Source: Dissophora ornata (lineage: Eukaryota; Mortierellomycota; Mortierellomycetes; Mortierellales; Mortierellaceae). Taken from it: a stretch of DNA of 45,872 nt. Position 1 is the first letter of the stretch. Each line of letters begins with the position of its first letter. This document shows, piece by piece, positions 20,303-32,700 of the stretch. The notes under the pieces were generated by a model. That model made no database searches, was not told where the DNA came from, and was given only the letters and a program-made list of their open reading frames with translations. Location: assembly GCA_025201705.1 (NCBI GenBank), contig MU616751.1, positions 1 through 45,872 on the forward strand, in the 5' to 3' direction. The position numbers and the translations under genes are program-made.

Positions 20303-23300
20303 CTAGAACATCTTTCCTCTCAACACCCCTGAGAAAATCTTGGGCTTATCCAGCTTGACCGAAAATATCTCTGGCCCAGACGCATCACCCGACCCTGGGC
20401 TGCCATGCTTGCGCTGCGCGTTCCACTGCCTCAACACTTCGTTCGACTCGTATGGTTTCACATGGTCTCCGACAGTGCCCACTGTCACATGAAGTGTCGG
20501 CTGCACGGTCTCGTAAGGCCTTCCACTCTTCACTCTCTTTGCACTAGACACGCGTAAAACCATGATCCGCTCTGTCCAGATAACAAAGTCCACGGCAACC
20601 GTCGCTTGCAGCTCCGATTCGATATCCCCACTAGCAGAAGGCGACGACGTCGTCATGGTAGAGGATGCAGATGCCACCGCTCTCGCTGAAGACGAGTTTG
20701 CTGCTTGTGCTGCGGCATGACCCTTGCCGCGCCGACCTGCCTTCACCTCTACGAACTCGTCATTGGATGCCGCCGTAGGCGATGATGATGGTGCGGAAGA
20801 CGATAGAGTCAGTGACTTCTCAAGAGTTGCTGAGAGCGCCGCCATGGGTGATTCAGGAGCTGAGATAGTTGGCGATGACGCTGTCGACATTGTCGGCGAC
20901 GTCGCCGCTCTTGCAAGTTCTTCAACATAAAATTTCCATAGCTCCTCCGCCCGCTGCGCCTTCTTGGGCGATGTGTCCTTCCGGGTGGATGTGTGGATAA
21001 GTGTGACATGCTGATAGATCCCAATCCGATTATCCGCTTTCCACGCTGCGATCTGCTCTTGGAGCCGCGTCCACAGCGCCCTGTCTTTTGATCCATCCGC
21101 CTGCGCAATGTCCTCATCCATGAAGCGCAACACTGCATTGACCTCCAAAGAGATAGCGTAATACTTTGGCTCTTTTACTCTCCTGGATTTCGCGGTCGTG
21201 ACAACAGCATCCGTCGAACCTGATGCAGCCTGATCTGACTGCACCAAAGATGTCTGATCAGCTTGCTTGCCTTTGAAGTGCTTGGCTGCTTCACCCGAAG
21301 CAACTCGCTCCGGCTTCCAGTCCTCTAGCGCATATCGAACAGCCTCTTTGATTTCCTCCGGCTTTGGGATAGAGTGGTTTCCAATACCTCCCGCACCGAG
21401 CGTCGGGATCGCAAACTCCTTCACAATCCGTTCCACAAACGTCAACGAATCCTCTCCGACCTTGGACTCGACCACATAGCTGAAATTCGAGTCAGGTTCA
21501 ACCATGGGGTGAAGAGGTTGGAAGGAGACCAGGAACTTGTGGATGACAGTCTCGAATTCTGGGCAGTACTCTGGGGTCAGAGTCTGGTGGTTCGAACCTC
21601 GGCTTTTCACTCGCTCGATTTCCATCTCCCTGATCCGTGAGATGGGCAGGTCGTCATGAGACCAATATAGGGCTACAAATCGTGTCTTCGGGTACTCCTT
21701 GTGCACAGCAGCCATGATCCTCTCTCGATGGAGATATTCAAAGTTATTTCGATCCGCAATCACTACCATGTTTTTCTTGAGACGGTCCACGATCTCCTTA
21801 ATGAACTTTTGTCCGGGATTCTTCCGCATGTGATTGAAGTCGTCGCTGCTGACATGGGCCCATCCGAAGAGCTTCGCAAGCGCAACGCTGACAGTAGTTT
21901 TGCCGCATCCGATGGTCGCGATAGGAATCAATACCGTCCTCTGAAAGTCCTCCTCTGCGGCGGCATTGGCATTTGACTCTAATGAAAGTGCGATTGATGA
22001 TTCCTGGTCCTGCGTTGACTTGGACTCCCACTCTTTCAGGAACATGTCTCGGATGGCGATGATTCCCAGGTTCTTATTGTAATCAGCAAAGAGCGCCGGC
22101 TGCTTATGCATCAGGTCCTTGACAAACTCAACGTACGCCTTAGTCAATGGATACTTCATACGCACTTTCTTTGTCTCCGCTGCTAAGCGTTTGACCTGGA
22201 GGCTCCAGAGATGTTTCGTGATCTCTCTCCACTCGCGGTACATCAAGTAAGGCTCATCATACTTGATCTTGAAAAAGTGAATGTTTCCCTCCTGCTTGGT
22301 CCTGCAGCGGACCACAAATCCTTCAACGGCTCTGTTATCGTACTCTCCAGCATTTCGAACCTTTTCTGCAAAGTCCATGACCTCCCGGTTGGAGTTGAAA
22401 GTCACATAATCCGTTGGCCAGAATCCCCACTGCTTAGCAGCCTCCTGGACCTTTTCGCTAGGCAAGGTTTGGAAGCTGGCCGTGTTTCTATTCAGTCCAT
22501 GAAGGTACAATCCTGACTTTTCGGCCGGGTACTGCAAAACATGCTCCTCAAAACTGTCATCGCACAACTAAGAAACGAGAAATAGAAGCATCAAAATCAG
22601 ATATGGATCAGAATACTCTCCAATGATACTATCAAAGTCGTTGAAAATGTTACCTCCGCAACGGCAGTCAAATTCTGATTCCAGAGCCAGAGCCCAAACT
22701 CTTGTAGAGTCTTGCCTTTGGTGGCCAAGGTCTTTTCAAGCCACTCATGGCCCTTAGATGCGTGCTGGGCATTATCCTGCGCGCTTCCGCCCTTGCTATC
22801 TGAGAGCGCCAGGACGTGCTTGCTGCTGACAACACATCCTCCTTGAGGTCCAACGAGATGGGGAGGCAATCCAGCCATGAAAATGATACATCCGTTCTCC
22901 TTGAGGGTCACCTCGTATGGCCCTTCGGTGTTCTCGGCAATCCACTCCGGCTGTGTCTTTGTCACTTCACCGACATTAAAAAACTTGTCGTATCCTCGGA
23001 TTAGGATCCGATAAATTCCATTGATGTGGGTTTCCGAACTGTGATGTGCCTGTGATACCATCCGTCCCTTTCCGAGATCTTGACATGTGAACAGTCCACG
23101 AGCTAGCGTTGGCAAAGTTCCCTTGACATATTCAAATTCATTCATCTTCCAGGAGGTGACCGTGAGCATCTTGGTCCCATGTGGACCGCCTGTAGAGCTA
23201 GTCGTGGTCGACGGGAGTGCGCCTCTCTCCTTTTGCAAATCCAGTTCGAATTCGTTGGCGTGGACGAGATTTCTTCGACGCTTTGACGTTGTGCCCTGTG

Positions 23301-23442
23301 TCTTGTTCTCAGCATACACATACAAGTCGCGGATAAGGCTGTTGGCGCGAGTAGCTTCGTCCAGGACACGGTCGTTGCCAGTAGGTTGTGTGTTGCCCTC
23401 CTGGATTCGGGTTTGCTCAAGTTTGCTGGTCAATTGATCCAT
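20303..23442 (-). CDS. TRL1: Fungal tRNA ligase Trl1 (ligase-kinase-cyclic phosphodiesterase)
   Basis: Three-domain RNA repair enzyme that joins tRNA exons after splicing and, in fungi, HAC1-type mRNA in the unfolded-protein response. Two exons on the minus strand: 23442-22654 and 22567-20303, phase 0 junction, 1,017 aa (budding yeast about 830). The adenylyltransferase domain has the nucleotidyl Lys181 in VTLKENGCI and LATKGKTLQEFGLWLWNQN. The junction joins LTAVAE to LCDDSFEEHV. Later ligase motifs are EGFVVRCRT and FFKIKYDEPY. The polynucleotide kinase domain has the P-loop GCGKTT (about 483-488), SSDDF and VIADRNN. The phosphodiesterase domain has two HxT motifs, HVTLIH (about 783) and HVTVGT (about 956). 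They are separated by a Ser/Thr/Ala-rich insertion of about 100 residues, which explains the extra length. Start MDQLTSKLEQ is the only in-frame ATG near the 5' end. Confidence 0.94.
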
Positions 23443-23963
23443 GATGATGTCGAAAAAAGCGATTGTAGGAAGTGATGGATCGCAGGCAGGTTTGTCGCTT
23501 TGTAAGAATGGAAGGGAGGGATGAGTGATCAGTAAAGTGGAGTGAATAAGTTATGGGGAGCGAAGGGATATATACACAGAGAACAGAGAAACAACACGAG
23601 CAGCCTGCAACAGTAACGCCCAATACCCCAAAAATTGAGGATCAACTACGGCATGCCCCGCCACGAATTGTCTGACTGCGGCACACCTGCTCACAAAAAT
23701 AGGATCTTCGTACGGCATCGTGTAGCAGCGTGACCATCGCACTTCTCTGTCATGCCAAATTCTCGCCTACTCGTCTCCTCGGGCAATTAATTGTTTTTTT
23801 TTTATTATTTTCACGTCTTTTGGACTTTTGAAACAGCCATGGTCGCACCAACATGCGCACCAATTTCTAGCCGCACCACCCGGTGTAAGATATCTCCGCG
23901 CAGAGCAAGCAACACGCACAAACACGCCGAAGGTGCCTCCATCCTCTTTGTCATTCTTTCTTG
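23443..23963. other. Promoter of TRL1 and 3' end of TMEM209-like gene
   Basis: 521 bp between two minus-strand genes. It holds a minus-strand AATAAA (TTTATT at 23801-23806), 158 nt after the TMEM209-like stop. No gene or repeat is seen. Confidence 0.55.
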
Positions 23964-26900
23964 TTACAGGTCGTATCCTTCAACAACATCGCCTAGCCCA
24001 ATCGCCTGCGTTCCAATGTTGAGCTGGCCAATGTATCCGCCATTCTCCCTCATCACCATGTAAATGAACAGCACTAATGAGTACCACACATTGAGTCGTT
24101 TCTAATAAATACATAACATGCAAATGCGGCATGTTTTAGTACAAAACTCAAATTATATCTTCAATTGGATGTCGATGCACGCACGAGAATAGAAGAGCAA
24201 TTATCACTTACAGGCACGACTTCCCACATTGATCCCTCCACTACCAGGGAATAATTTGGAGGGACTTTGGACGACTGTTTGATCTGCAATGCGGTTGTTG
24301 CATCTGGCTTGGACTCCATAGGAACATAGTACTTGTACGAGAATGGGAACCGGCTGTGAATCTGGGGATCCTGCGCAGGCATAGCCAAGTCCATGTAGAC
24401 TGTAAACATGTGCATGATGATCTGAGCGTCCGTTGGCAGGTCCGGGGTCCATGTTTTCTTGCCTCCCTCCCAAGTTACTCCGTTTGAGTCCCAAATAAAG
24501 TGAGTCAGGAGGGGTCCGATAGCTATCAAACAAGAACAAACATCAGCGGGTTTAATATTTAGGTAGAAACATCGGTGATAGTTATTTTTTGTCGTTCATC
24601 AATCCGCACGAGACAACGTACCCTTTAGTCGCTCAATAACATATTTGCGATTCGCATAGCCCGGGATAGCAAGGTAGGTCTCGAGAACTAGCCTTTGCTT
24701 TACAATTGGAGAATGTCCATAGCGCGCACCCAGATCCTGCAGAGATGTTGGCAGTTGTGGTTCCTGAGGTTGAGTCTGGGCGAACGCATTTCCCAGTCTC
24801 GTATTGGCGATACTTGCCGCACCCCAGCCCAGGGAATTCGTCAACGGTGCTGCAGCTGCAGGAGCCGCGGTTGCGCTCGCGGCTGCGGTAGCAGCTCCGT
24901 TAGCGCTGCCTCGAGGCACAGGAACTGAGGCATAAAACATGGTGGCGGACTTGCAGTCCAGATACGATAATCCTTGCTTGGCCAACTCTGCATCTACAAC
25001 CTCCATCTCTGTGCACACATGCCGAAGAATACTATTCCACATCCACTAATAATTGAGTGGATCATAAAGACGCGCAAATGTTAGTCATAAAAAGCCCTTT
25101 TGATGTCATTTCTTTCTGCCGCAAATTTAACCCCTAGCATGCGAGACGCACCTTCCGCATATTAAACACCCATCGGTCGAGCTGCTGCTCAGAAATCTTG
25201 AGGTTCTTGAGAACTTTGCTGTGTCCAACAACATAAAGTCCATCCTTCTGCAAATCTGCCTTTGAGGTGTGATCCTTGGAAAGGGTGGTGCGCAACGCTG
25301 GCTGATACCGATTGATGACACCACGAGAGCTGAGACTGGCAAAGAGATCAGGACGCACCGCGTTATCCACTGCCATATCCACACCTGTTGCAAGTCCGCC
25401 TTGCGGTGCGCCGAAACCAAACGGCCTCTTCGTTGCATCCACATCCATGCCCTTCCACTCGGCATGAAGCTCGTCTCTGGCTTCCACATTCCTCATCAAT
25501 CTGTCCAGATCAGCCTTGTCCTGAACCAACGCTTGGTTGAAGCTCCGTGACATGGACATGTTCAGAATTGTAGCAGCGTCTCTGTATTCCGACGCAGCCA
25601 AACTAGCCACAGGTTTTTGAAACGGAGCGCGAGATGAAGTAAAGGATCCCTGCGAAGGACTGACATATGTGCTCATGATCGGTTTCTCTGTCAAACTACG
25701 AGACTTCTTTAAGCAAAATTATGGTCAATCGCCCGTACTCATGTAGCGCATTTGGAAGCTCTATCATCTTTCGTTTTCCCTACTTCCCTACTTACCATGT
25801 TGACAGACTTCTTGAACACTGGAACAGCACCTGGCACTTTTGTCACGATAGGGTCCAAACCAAGGAGCGTCCGCTGCGACGGAGTCAAGGGAAGATACTC
25901 GAAATTATTGGAGCTCTTGGTGTAACTGTAGAGTACCTCCGAAATGTTGAACAAAAACAGAAGAACAATTCCCCACTCTAATAGGTGCATGAGTGTTAGA
26001 GAATAGAGCTCTAATCAATCCCCGCGAACTCACCGAGGTTGTATATTTAAGACTGACAAGGTAGCAGAGTCTTACCTGCCCAGAAGAAAATCGAAGGACT
26101 CAAAAACGACGACAGAAACCTCACGATGGATCTAAAGAATGGTAGAATATGCGGTCAGCAACCATCCCTCTCCGTGTAAATAGCCCTTGCAGGTCAGTAC
26201 TGTCCGTTACTATTACCTATAGAAACGCCCCTTCATCACAATATTGGACAGAACTAACGCGCCGAAATTGAAAAGCAGTCGGCGGAATGCGTTCGGAGCA
26301 AGGCTGTTTTTGCTCTTCCATTGATCAATTTTCTCGATCGAGGGAAGCTCGTAACGACCCTGCAGAACTGGTGCCTTGGAAGGATCCGCAGGAAGCGTGA
26401 CCGTCGGCTGAGTAGCAATGCTCGCTGGCCTGGGCGGTACGTCAGGGTAATCGGTAAGAAGCGACTTTATTCCTGTCACTGGTGCGGGTGGAGCCACTGG
26501 CGCTGGAGCTCGCTTACGTGGAGAGCTCATGAATGCAAAGTTTTGCTCATCCTCATTAAGAGCGCTTATATTCTCTGAGCGAGCGGTATCGGTTGGAGGT
26601 CGACGCTGAGATAACCTATTGACAGTCGGTTCCGTTTTCCATGGCTCTGGGGGTGCAGGAGGATAAATCTGAGCTCGCGTTTCGTCCTGCTGAAGAGGTG
26701 GCGTTTGGTTATGAGTCGATCTTAGAGAAGATTGTCGGAATGAACTGTACTGTGTGTCGCTCAGACCATTAATCGGAGGTAGGTCATCCGTTTCACTGTC
26801 CTCATGGTGAAGCCCTAGCCGCGAGTCTCTATGCACCTGCTTTCCTTTTTGTTCGGCAGTGAATCTCGGCGTTGAAGGCTCGGAGCTAAATTCATCCGAA

Positions 26901-28252
26901 AGGCGAAGCGCTGGCCGGGTGTCTCTGTTCACTTGTCTTCCTCCATGTTCAGTGGTAGGTTCGGGTGTTGAATGCTCAGAGCTTGTATCATCCAAAACCG
27001 ACCATTCACCTCTACGCCTTGTCTGTGTGTGGGGTATATAGCCAGCTCCAACACCGGCCCCATTATCGAACGCTTGACCTTCACCCGCGCTCGCTTGCAC
27101 CTCCTTCAAAACACCATTAGAGAGTCCCGACATTTGGCGGGATGCGCTTGTAAATCCATCTTCATCGTCCGAATCCTTATTATCGAGGAGTGCCTTTGTG
27201 AATAAAGCCCCAGCCGCAACTGTCTTTTTCGTGACATTAGCGACTTCCGATTCGGGGGCTACCTGAACCTCGCGCTGTTCGCCCTCCTTATTATTTGCTG
27301 CATCTGATCCGCTGCCGGATATTCTCGATGCCTCTACCTCCTTTGAAGATGCTGATTGTTGAGCTACGCTGCTGGAAAGGAAAGAAGCAAATGGCGAATC
27401 CTGCAATACTGGTTTATCGCTACGTTGCTCTGTCTCCTGATGGACCTCAGCCTCAGGCTCGACACCTGATCTCTTCGTTGTATCTGCTTGCGTCGAAGGC
27501 AGGGATCGTTGGTCAGAGTCGGCCTGCAAGAAAGGTGCGAATGGTGAAACACGCAAGCTAAGATCGCCTCTGGATAACTCAGATGACCTCAAGTCTCTTG
27601 ACCGAGGCGCACTAAAGGCATTATCCAGCTCTACATCTGACTGCTGGTCATCCAACAGATCCCACCGTTCGGCGTTGACGTTTTCTGGGAGAGTGAACTC
27701 GCTGTGTGCAGAGATTTCAAGGGGTAATGGATCTTCGTCAAATTCGCTGTGCAAAGTGGAACCCGCGAGTGACTTGGATACAATGTTCGCAGACTCTTCT
27801 CTAGGCTTGCTCAAATAGTCACGCAAGTCTGGAGAGAGTGATTCCGTGGGAGCGCTGGAAATCTCTTTTGCGTGAGCTGGCTCGGCAGCTTCCAAAAAGT
27901 TGACTTTGCCAGAGATTGGTGTAACGTCTGGCTTTTCTGCGGTATTAGGGTCTTCCTGTGCTTCGTCCGACACCTCCACACCCTCCACTTCCACAACTCT
28001 CGCTGAGTGACCTGTTTCCTGGATCTCCTCTAGCTCCTGTACTTCCTCCACTTCCACTTGAACAGTTGATCGCGTATCTTTATCGCGCTCCGCAGCCTCG
28101 CTTGTATCGACAGGCTTGATGTCGCTTTTTGATGGAGTGTCAAAAAGGTCCTTAGCGCGTGGGACTGGAGCTGCGTCCTGCTGTCGAGTTACCCCTTCCG
28201 CTTCGTCGCGGGGTCTAGATTTCGAAAGTCGCGATGGTGCCTGCTCGGCCAT
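23964..28252 (-). CDS. TMEM209-like (cytochrome B561 N-terminal family) nuclear-envelope protein with long acidic N-terminus
   Basis: Member of the TMEM209 family, membrane proteins of the nuclear envelope linked to nuclear pores in animals. Seven exons on the minus strand: 28252-26217, 26131-26076, 25977-25796, 25706-25152, 25045-24622, 24522-24212 and 24101-23964. All phases close, 1,233 aa against about 560 in human. Start MAEQAPSRLSK (AAACATGGCC) is preferred over a non-ATG extension. Residues 1 to about 640 are disordered, Glu/Ser/Asp-rich. Two membrane segments follow: NFGALVLSNIV and SIVRFLSSFLSPSIFFWA, then EWGIVLLFLFNISEVLYSY. The family core includes PLTPSQRTLLGLDP, ISEQQLDRWVFNMRKWMWN, RYGHSPIVKQRLVLETYL and YVIERLK-AIGPLLTHFIWDS. 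It ends with LNVWYSLVLFIYMVMRENGGYIGQLNIG. Exon 3 to 4 uses acceptor TTAAAG, which keeps frame; the nearer CGTAG would not. Confidence 0.82.
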
Positions 28253-28810
28253 GTTTATTCCTTGTGGGGGGATCACGCGTGTTCCAAGTTAACTGCCACA
28301 AGCGTAGGTGGGTCGAACAGACGTAATGAGGAAGGCGTAGAGGTAGACGCGAGAGAATTAAAAATGAGGCAATGGCAGTGGGATCCACAAAGCAAAGGTG
28401 TGGCAGCAAGTTTCGCCACCGACCTCAGGGTCGTGAATCCAATAGCTGAGTGGCTTTGAACAAACATGCTCGTCATGTGATGCTTCAAGGACATTTCAGT
28501 CTATCAGTCTCAGGAAACAGATTTTCGTCTGCTCAATGCAATCTTACCCCACTGCCTACCTCTGTATGTCACATCTCTTCTCCCACGGCCACCGCTGGAC
28601 AACAAGTACAATTACAATGGGCTTTCGGGGGTATGGAACGACTGCAGCCTCGAAACTAGGTCGTTACAGCTGACAAATAAATTCAGGCACGCCCGTTCAA
28701 TTCCCCCGAAAAGCTCCTTGGTCGAGATGGACTTGTTATTCGGCAGCGATTGCAGGAGAAGAAGGGCTTGCGCTGGCCGGAGATGGAGCTAGACAATGGG
28801 GTAGTTGTCT

Positions 28811-29272
28811 TTACAACTGAACGCAAAATGCCCAGGAACTTGATAGACCGCGCGTTGATTTAAGATTTACATAAACTATGTTTTGAGGTACAACGAACGT
28901 GTCCTGCTCAGTGCAGATGGAATGGGCTACGCTGCATTGCCGTGGTTGCACGGGAGAAAAAAAAAAGGAGATGCCCTCAGCCTTGCTTGTGACAATAACT
29001 CGATCACACTCAGTCATTCCCGCGGGGGAAGATGTTGGCAAAGAGCAATTCCCTGTTGAGATGAGCCCTGCATATATTTCTGAAGCATGGACCTCACTCT
29101 CTCTGAGCACGTCGTCGCTGAGGAAAAAGTGAGCGATGTTCAGTCCTCGGACATTGATTGGGCTGAATTTTTTGGTCGAGCTTTTATTTTGCAAGGAGGC
29201 GCAAATATTCTTGGCCAACGAGTCGTACTGACCAAGAGTGCAGAGAACTCTTCTTGATATTCTTGTGTCCAT
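28811..29272 (-). CDS. Possible small hypothetical protein (unrecognised)
   Basis: Open frame of about 153 codons from an ATG at 29272 (MDTRISRRVLCTLGQYDSLA). The first half looks protein-like (SLAKNICASLQNKSS, FSPINVRGLNIAHFFLSDD, REVHASEIY-type charge pattern), while the end after KAEGISFFF looks like non-coding read-through across an A-run. A good acceptor (TTTCCCATTGCAG) lies just upstream, so it may be an internal or last exon. I cannot name a family. It could also be a non-coding open frame. Confidence 0.25.
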   Translation of the reverse strand: MDTRISRRVLCTLGQYDSLAKNICASLQNKSSTKKFSPINVRGLNIAHFFLSDDVLRESEVHASEIYAGLISTGNCSLPTSSPAGMTECDRVIVTSKAEGISFFFSPVQPRQCSVAHSICTEQDTFVVPQNIVYVNLKSTRGLSSSWAFCVQL

Positions 29273-29550
29273 CGTTGTCAACCATCTGCAATGGGAAACA
29301 CGAGATGCGACGGATGTGCCAGGCCAGGTGGAATGAGCGATTTTTTATCAAAGAGAAAAAACGAATGGAGCACAGAATGTACAGCCGCCCACTGCTGTTG
29401 ACAACAACGTCAAGGGAGATACAATCCAATGCGATGAACAAGAGCAATTGCATAGAGAGCAGCACCGCCTGCAACCCGTTGCACCGCTGGACAACGTCTT
29501 TCCTAATGAAGGCTCCTCATTCCCCCATTGCCTTGGACCTTTCCTGATCT

Positions 29551-29650
29551 ATTTCTGCCTCCCTCCTTCCTTTTTTCTTCTTCTCTCCATTCCTTTCAAT
29601 TACTTTTCCAAGAAACCTTCCCCCTCTCTCTTCATCCTGCCCCTTTCCTC
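29551..29650 (+). promoter_or_regulatory. CT-rich tract before K+ channel start
   Basis: About 100 nt of nearly pure pyrimidine, 60-160 bp before the ATG at 29712, resembling the tract before the phosphorylase kinase subunit gene. Confidence 0.4.
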
Positions 29651-29711
29651 TCCTCCGCGAATCTCATTCTGCTTTTGTGAAATAAGATCAGACACGAAAA
29701 AGCAGTGACAC

Positions 29712-32700
29712 ATGCAGACTGACGACTCGAAGGGATACGGTTCCACGTCGTCCCACAGCAGAGCCACGACCCTGGCTGCTGATACCAGCACCGACTCTAC
29801 TCAGACCTACAATGGCCTCAACCGATCGTACCGGCCGCCAAGGGATAACGAGCGGTCTTGGCTGCTCGCCTCACGGGCCACCAACGATCCAGGTACAAGT
29901 TTAGGCGCTGGACCTGGATCCGGATCAGCGGCTGGAGCGGCTATGCCCAACAGACGTCGAAGCACATGGCTGTTCAACCCAGGCCAGCAGCAGCATGGAG
30001 AAAGCCTTCTCCCCACTACCTCTGTTCGCAGAACAGCGTCCGCGTCTGATCTGATGCGAAGGTCCAAGGAGCTTCCGGGCCAAACTTAGTAAGAGACCAT
30101 TCTCCTCTCACGCATATAATTTGTGCTCCAGAATTGCAGCGACATTGACGCGTTTCAACACACTGTCACATGTGGCGATGGTACCTTCTAGCGATCCAAA
30201 AGATCCTCTGAACAGAACTACCTCGATTGTGCGGACTGCCGGGGGGAAGTAAGTCTTCGTGCTGCATTGACGTCGAAGTATCCCGATACAACTAAGCAGT
30301 TGCGTTGTCAACCCAATCGTTGATCGTAAAAATAACGCAACACACCCGTTCCTCTTTGCGTGCAGGTTGGCAAGGCAGCAGTCCCACAGAAGCGTCATGT
30401 CGACGACTTCGATCTCCAACAATTACGCAGCGTCAATCAGCGCGCGCCGCAATCAGCTACATCTTCAGAACTCGTTCGGTGTACCTCCCAACCGATTCCT
30501 AGCATTTTTCTACAAGCTGAAAGAGTTGACCACATCCACAGATACCACAGACGAGAAGATCACTTCCACCGTGTTGGTATGTGCAGCTTTGTGGCGAATA
30601 CAGAGTAGAGTGATCACAGTGGACGTTATCACTTGACGCGCGTTCTAACCATCCGATTAAATTGCTTCGTCTGCAGAATGTCGTCAATGTGTGTGTCGAC
30701 TTCTTGTTTTGCTTCCTCTATCTGATAGAAGCCAGCACACTGACGCGTCCTCCCGGGTATGAGTCGCATTGGCTCTATATCCAGAGAAGCCTATCGTTTT
30801 GGCATCTACTCGTTGTCATCGCCACCTACAACTTTGTCGCCGTCTGCTGCAGTGTTATCTTTTCAGAATCAAAATCACAGTCGCTCCGGAGCCCAAGGCA
30901 TATTGTCACAACATTTGTGGCACTGCCGTTTATCTTCTCCATCTTCATGAAGGACGGTCATGAACTATATGTTCCTTACTTTCTACAGAGCTTTGCTCTC
31001 ATTTCCAGAGTCCAGCAGGCACTTAACTTTTATATTGACATCGGTGTCTCAGGTATGAACACTTGTCTTATCAACCTTCATTGCTTTAAAACTGTACTCA
31101 TGTCCAGTCTGTTAACCTTGCTACCTTGCTCTTATCCTTCCAGATTTGCCCATGGACCCACTGAAGTCCAAAACAATCATCTTCGGATTATATATCGTTA
31201 CACTGATCTACTGCGCTATTTCGGCCTTCCAGATTGCTGAATATGACCAGCTTCTCGGCACTGATGACCATAATGATCTCTTGAAGCTCTTGTGAGTGAA
31301 TGAATAAGGACGAACGAAAATGATATAGATGTGTATTTGTGCTGACGTTCGCTCCCTCTCATATTTAGATACTTTGTGTTGATCACAATGAGTACCATTG
31401 GATACGGTGATGTGACACCTAAAAACCAGCTCGGCTACGCCATTGTTGTATTGATCATTATTGCAGTCGTTTCTGTGTTCCCTTTTATGATTTCTGGGAT
31501 AATGGATGCACTCGCGCAGGCCAAAGGTATGACTACATCTATATCGGTTTGATGGAACCATATTGGGGAAAATGATCAGATATTAATGTGCTTCTCGCGA
31601 ACGAAAAATAGCTGGAGAGGGCATTTTCAAGTCTGGGGGCCACAAGTTCATGATCATTTCTGGTTCCCTACACTCTGCGCAAAAGCTTGCCAACGTCCTG
31701 AACGGCTTCTGGTTCACGAACAAGGTACGACTCAACCTGCATCAGCCAAGCAGAACATGGTCTGTGTCCTGTGGTTTTAACCCGCATCTCGAATGTAATT
31801 TGGTCCGATAGGAATACTCGAACGCCGCCTTCAAAATTGTTATCCTCGGCTTGAGCGAACCCTCCAAAGACATCCAGGCGCTCCTGCAATCTGCTCGTTA
31901 CAAGAACAGGGTTGTTTACTTGAAAGGAACCCCGCTGGTAAGAACCGCAGAGCTGCAAGCCGATATTACTTTTAACTGACACCGCGTTATGATTCTAAAA
32001 GCTGAAGTTGGCTGTCGTCACATAATAGGAAAGCAAAGATCTGGAGAGAATTCAGGCCAGGCATGCCGAGGGAATTTTTATCATTGCCGACAGAAACTCC
32101 CCATTCCCGCCTCAGGAAGAAGATCGCCACAATACCCTATCTACATTGGCTTTCCGAAACGCGAGTGATGCTGGCATTTATACATATAACTTACTCCCTG
32201 AGACTGAGATATGCCAAAATATGGCAGCCACGCAGGTTGTATGTGCGGATGAGCTGCGGCAAGTGCTTTTGGCCTTCAACTGTTTGCAACAGGCGACTGC
32301 CACGTTGATTTTGAATCTACTCCACCAGCATCGACCATCGGAAAAATTCAGTGAGGTGTGGGAAGCAGAGTACGACGACAGTCTTGGAAACGAATTTTAC
32401 ATTTCGTACCTGAACCCTATTTTCGATGGCAAACCCTTTGGTTTCGTGTCTTGGGTAAGTCAACATGCGTCGAGCGATAGCTAGACCCTTTTTTTTTCAC
32501 CGAGCGATATTTCCTAAGAGTCTATCATTTCACAATCATAGTTCCTGTACCGACGATTCCAGGTGATTTTGTTTGGAGTACGCATCCGATTGCAATCTGG
32601 CGAATACCACACGGCTCTGAACCCTGGAAAGGATTATCGCTTCCAACACAATGAACAGTGCATCTTCATTGCTCAGAACCCAACCGACCTAGATGACATC

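Larger units (their letters stand above)
28253..29711. other. Intergenic region between TMEM209-like gene and K+ channel gene
   Basis: 1.46 kb. The left part is the promoter of the TMEM209-like gene. The middle contains a possible minus-strand coding stretch (28811-29272, listed separately). The right end, 29,530-29,700, is CT-rich and leads into the channel start codon. Confidence 0.5.

Noticed and set aside
30081..30091. In-frame TAG at the end of the channel first exon as a nonsense mutation
   Set aside because: It coincides with a GTAAGA donor, and a downstream 57-nt exon restores the frame.
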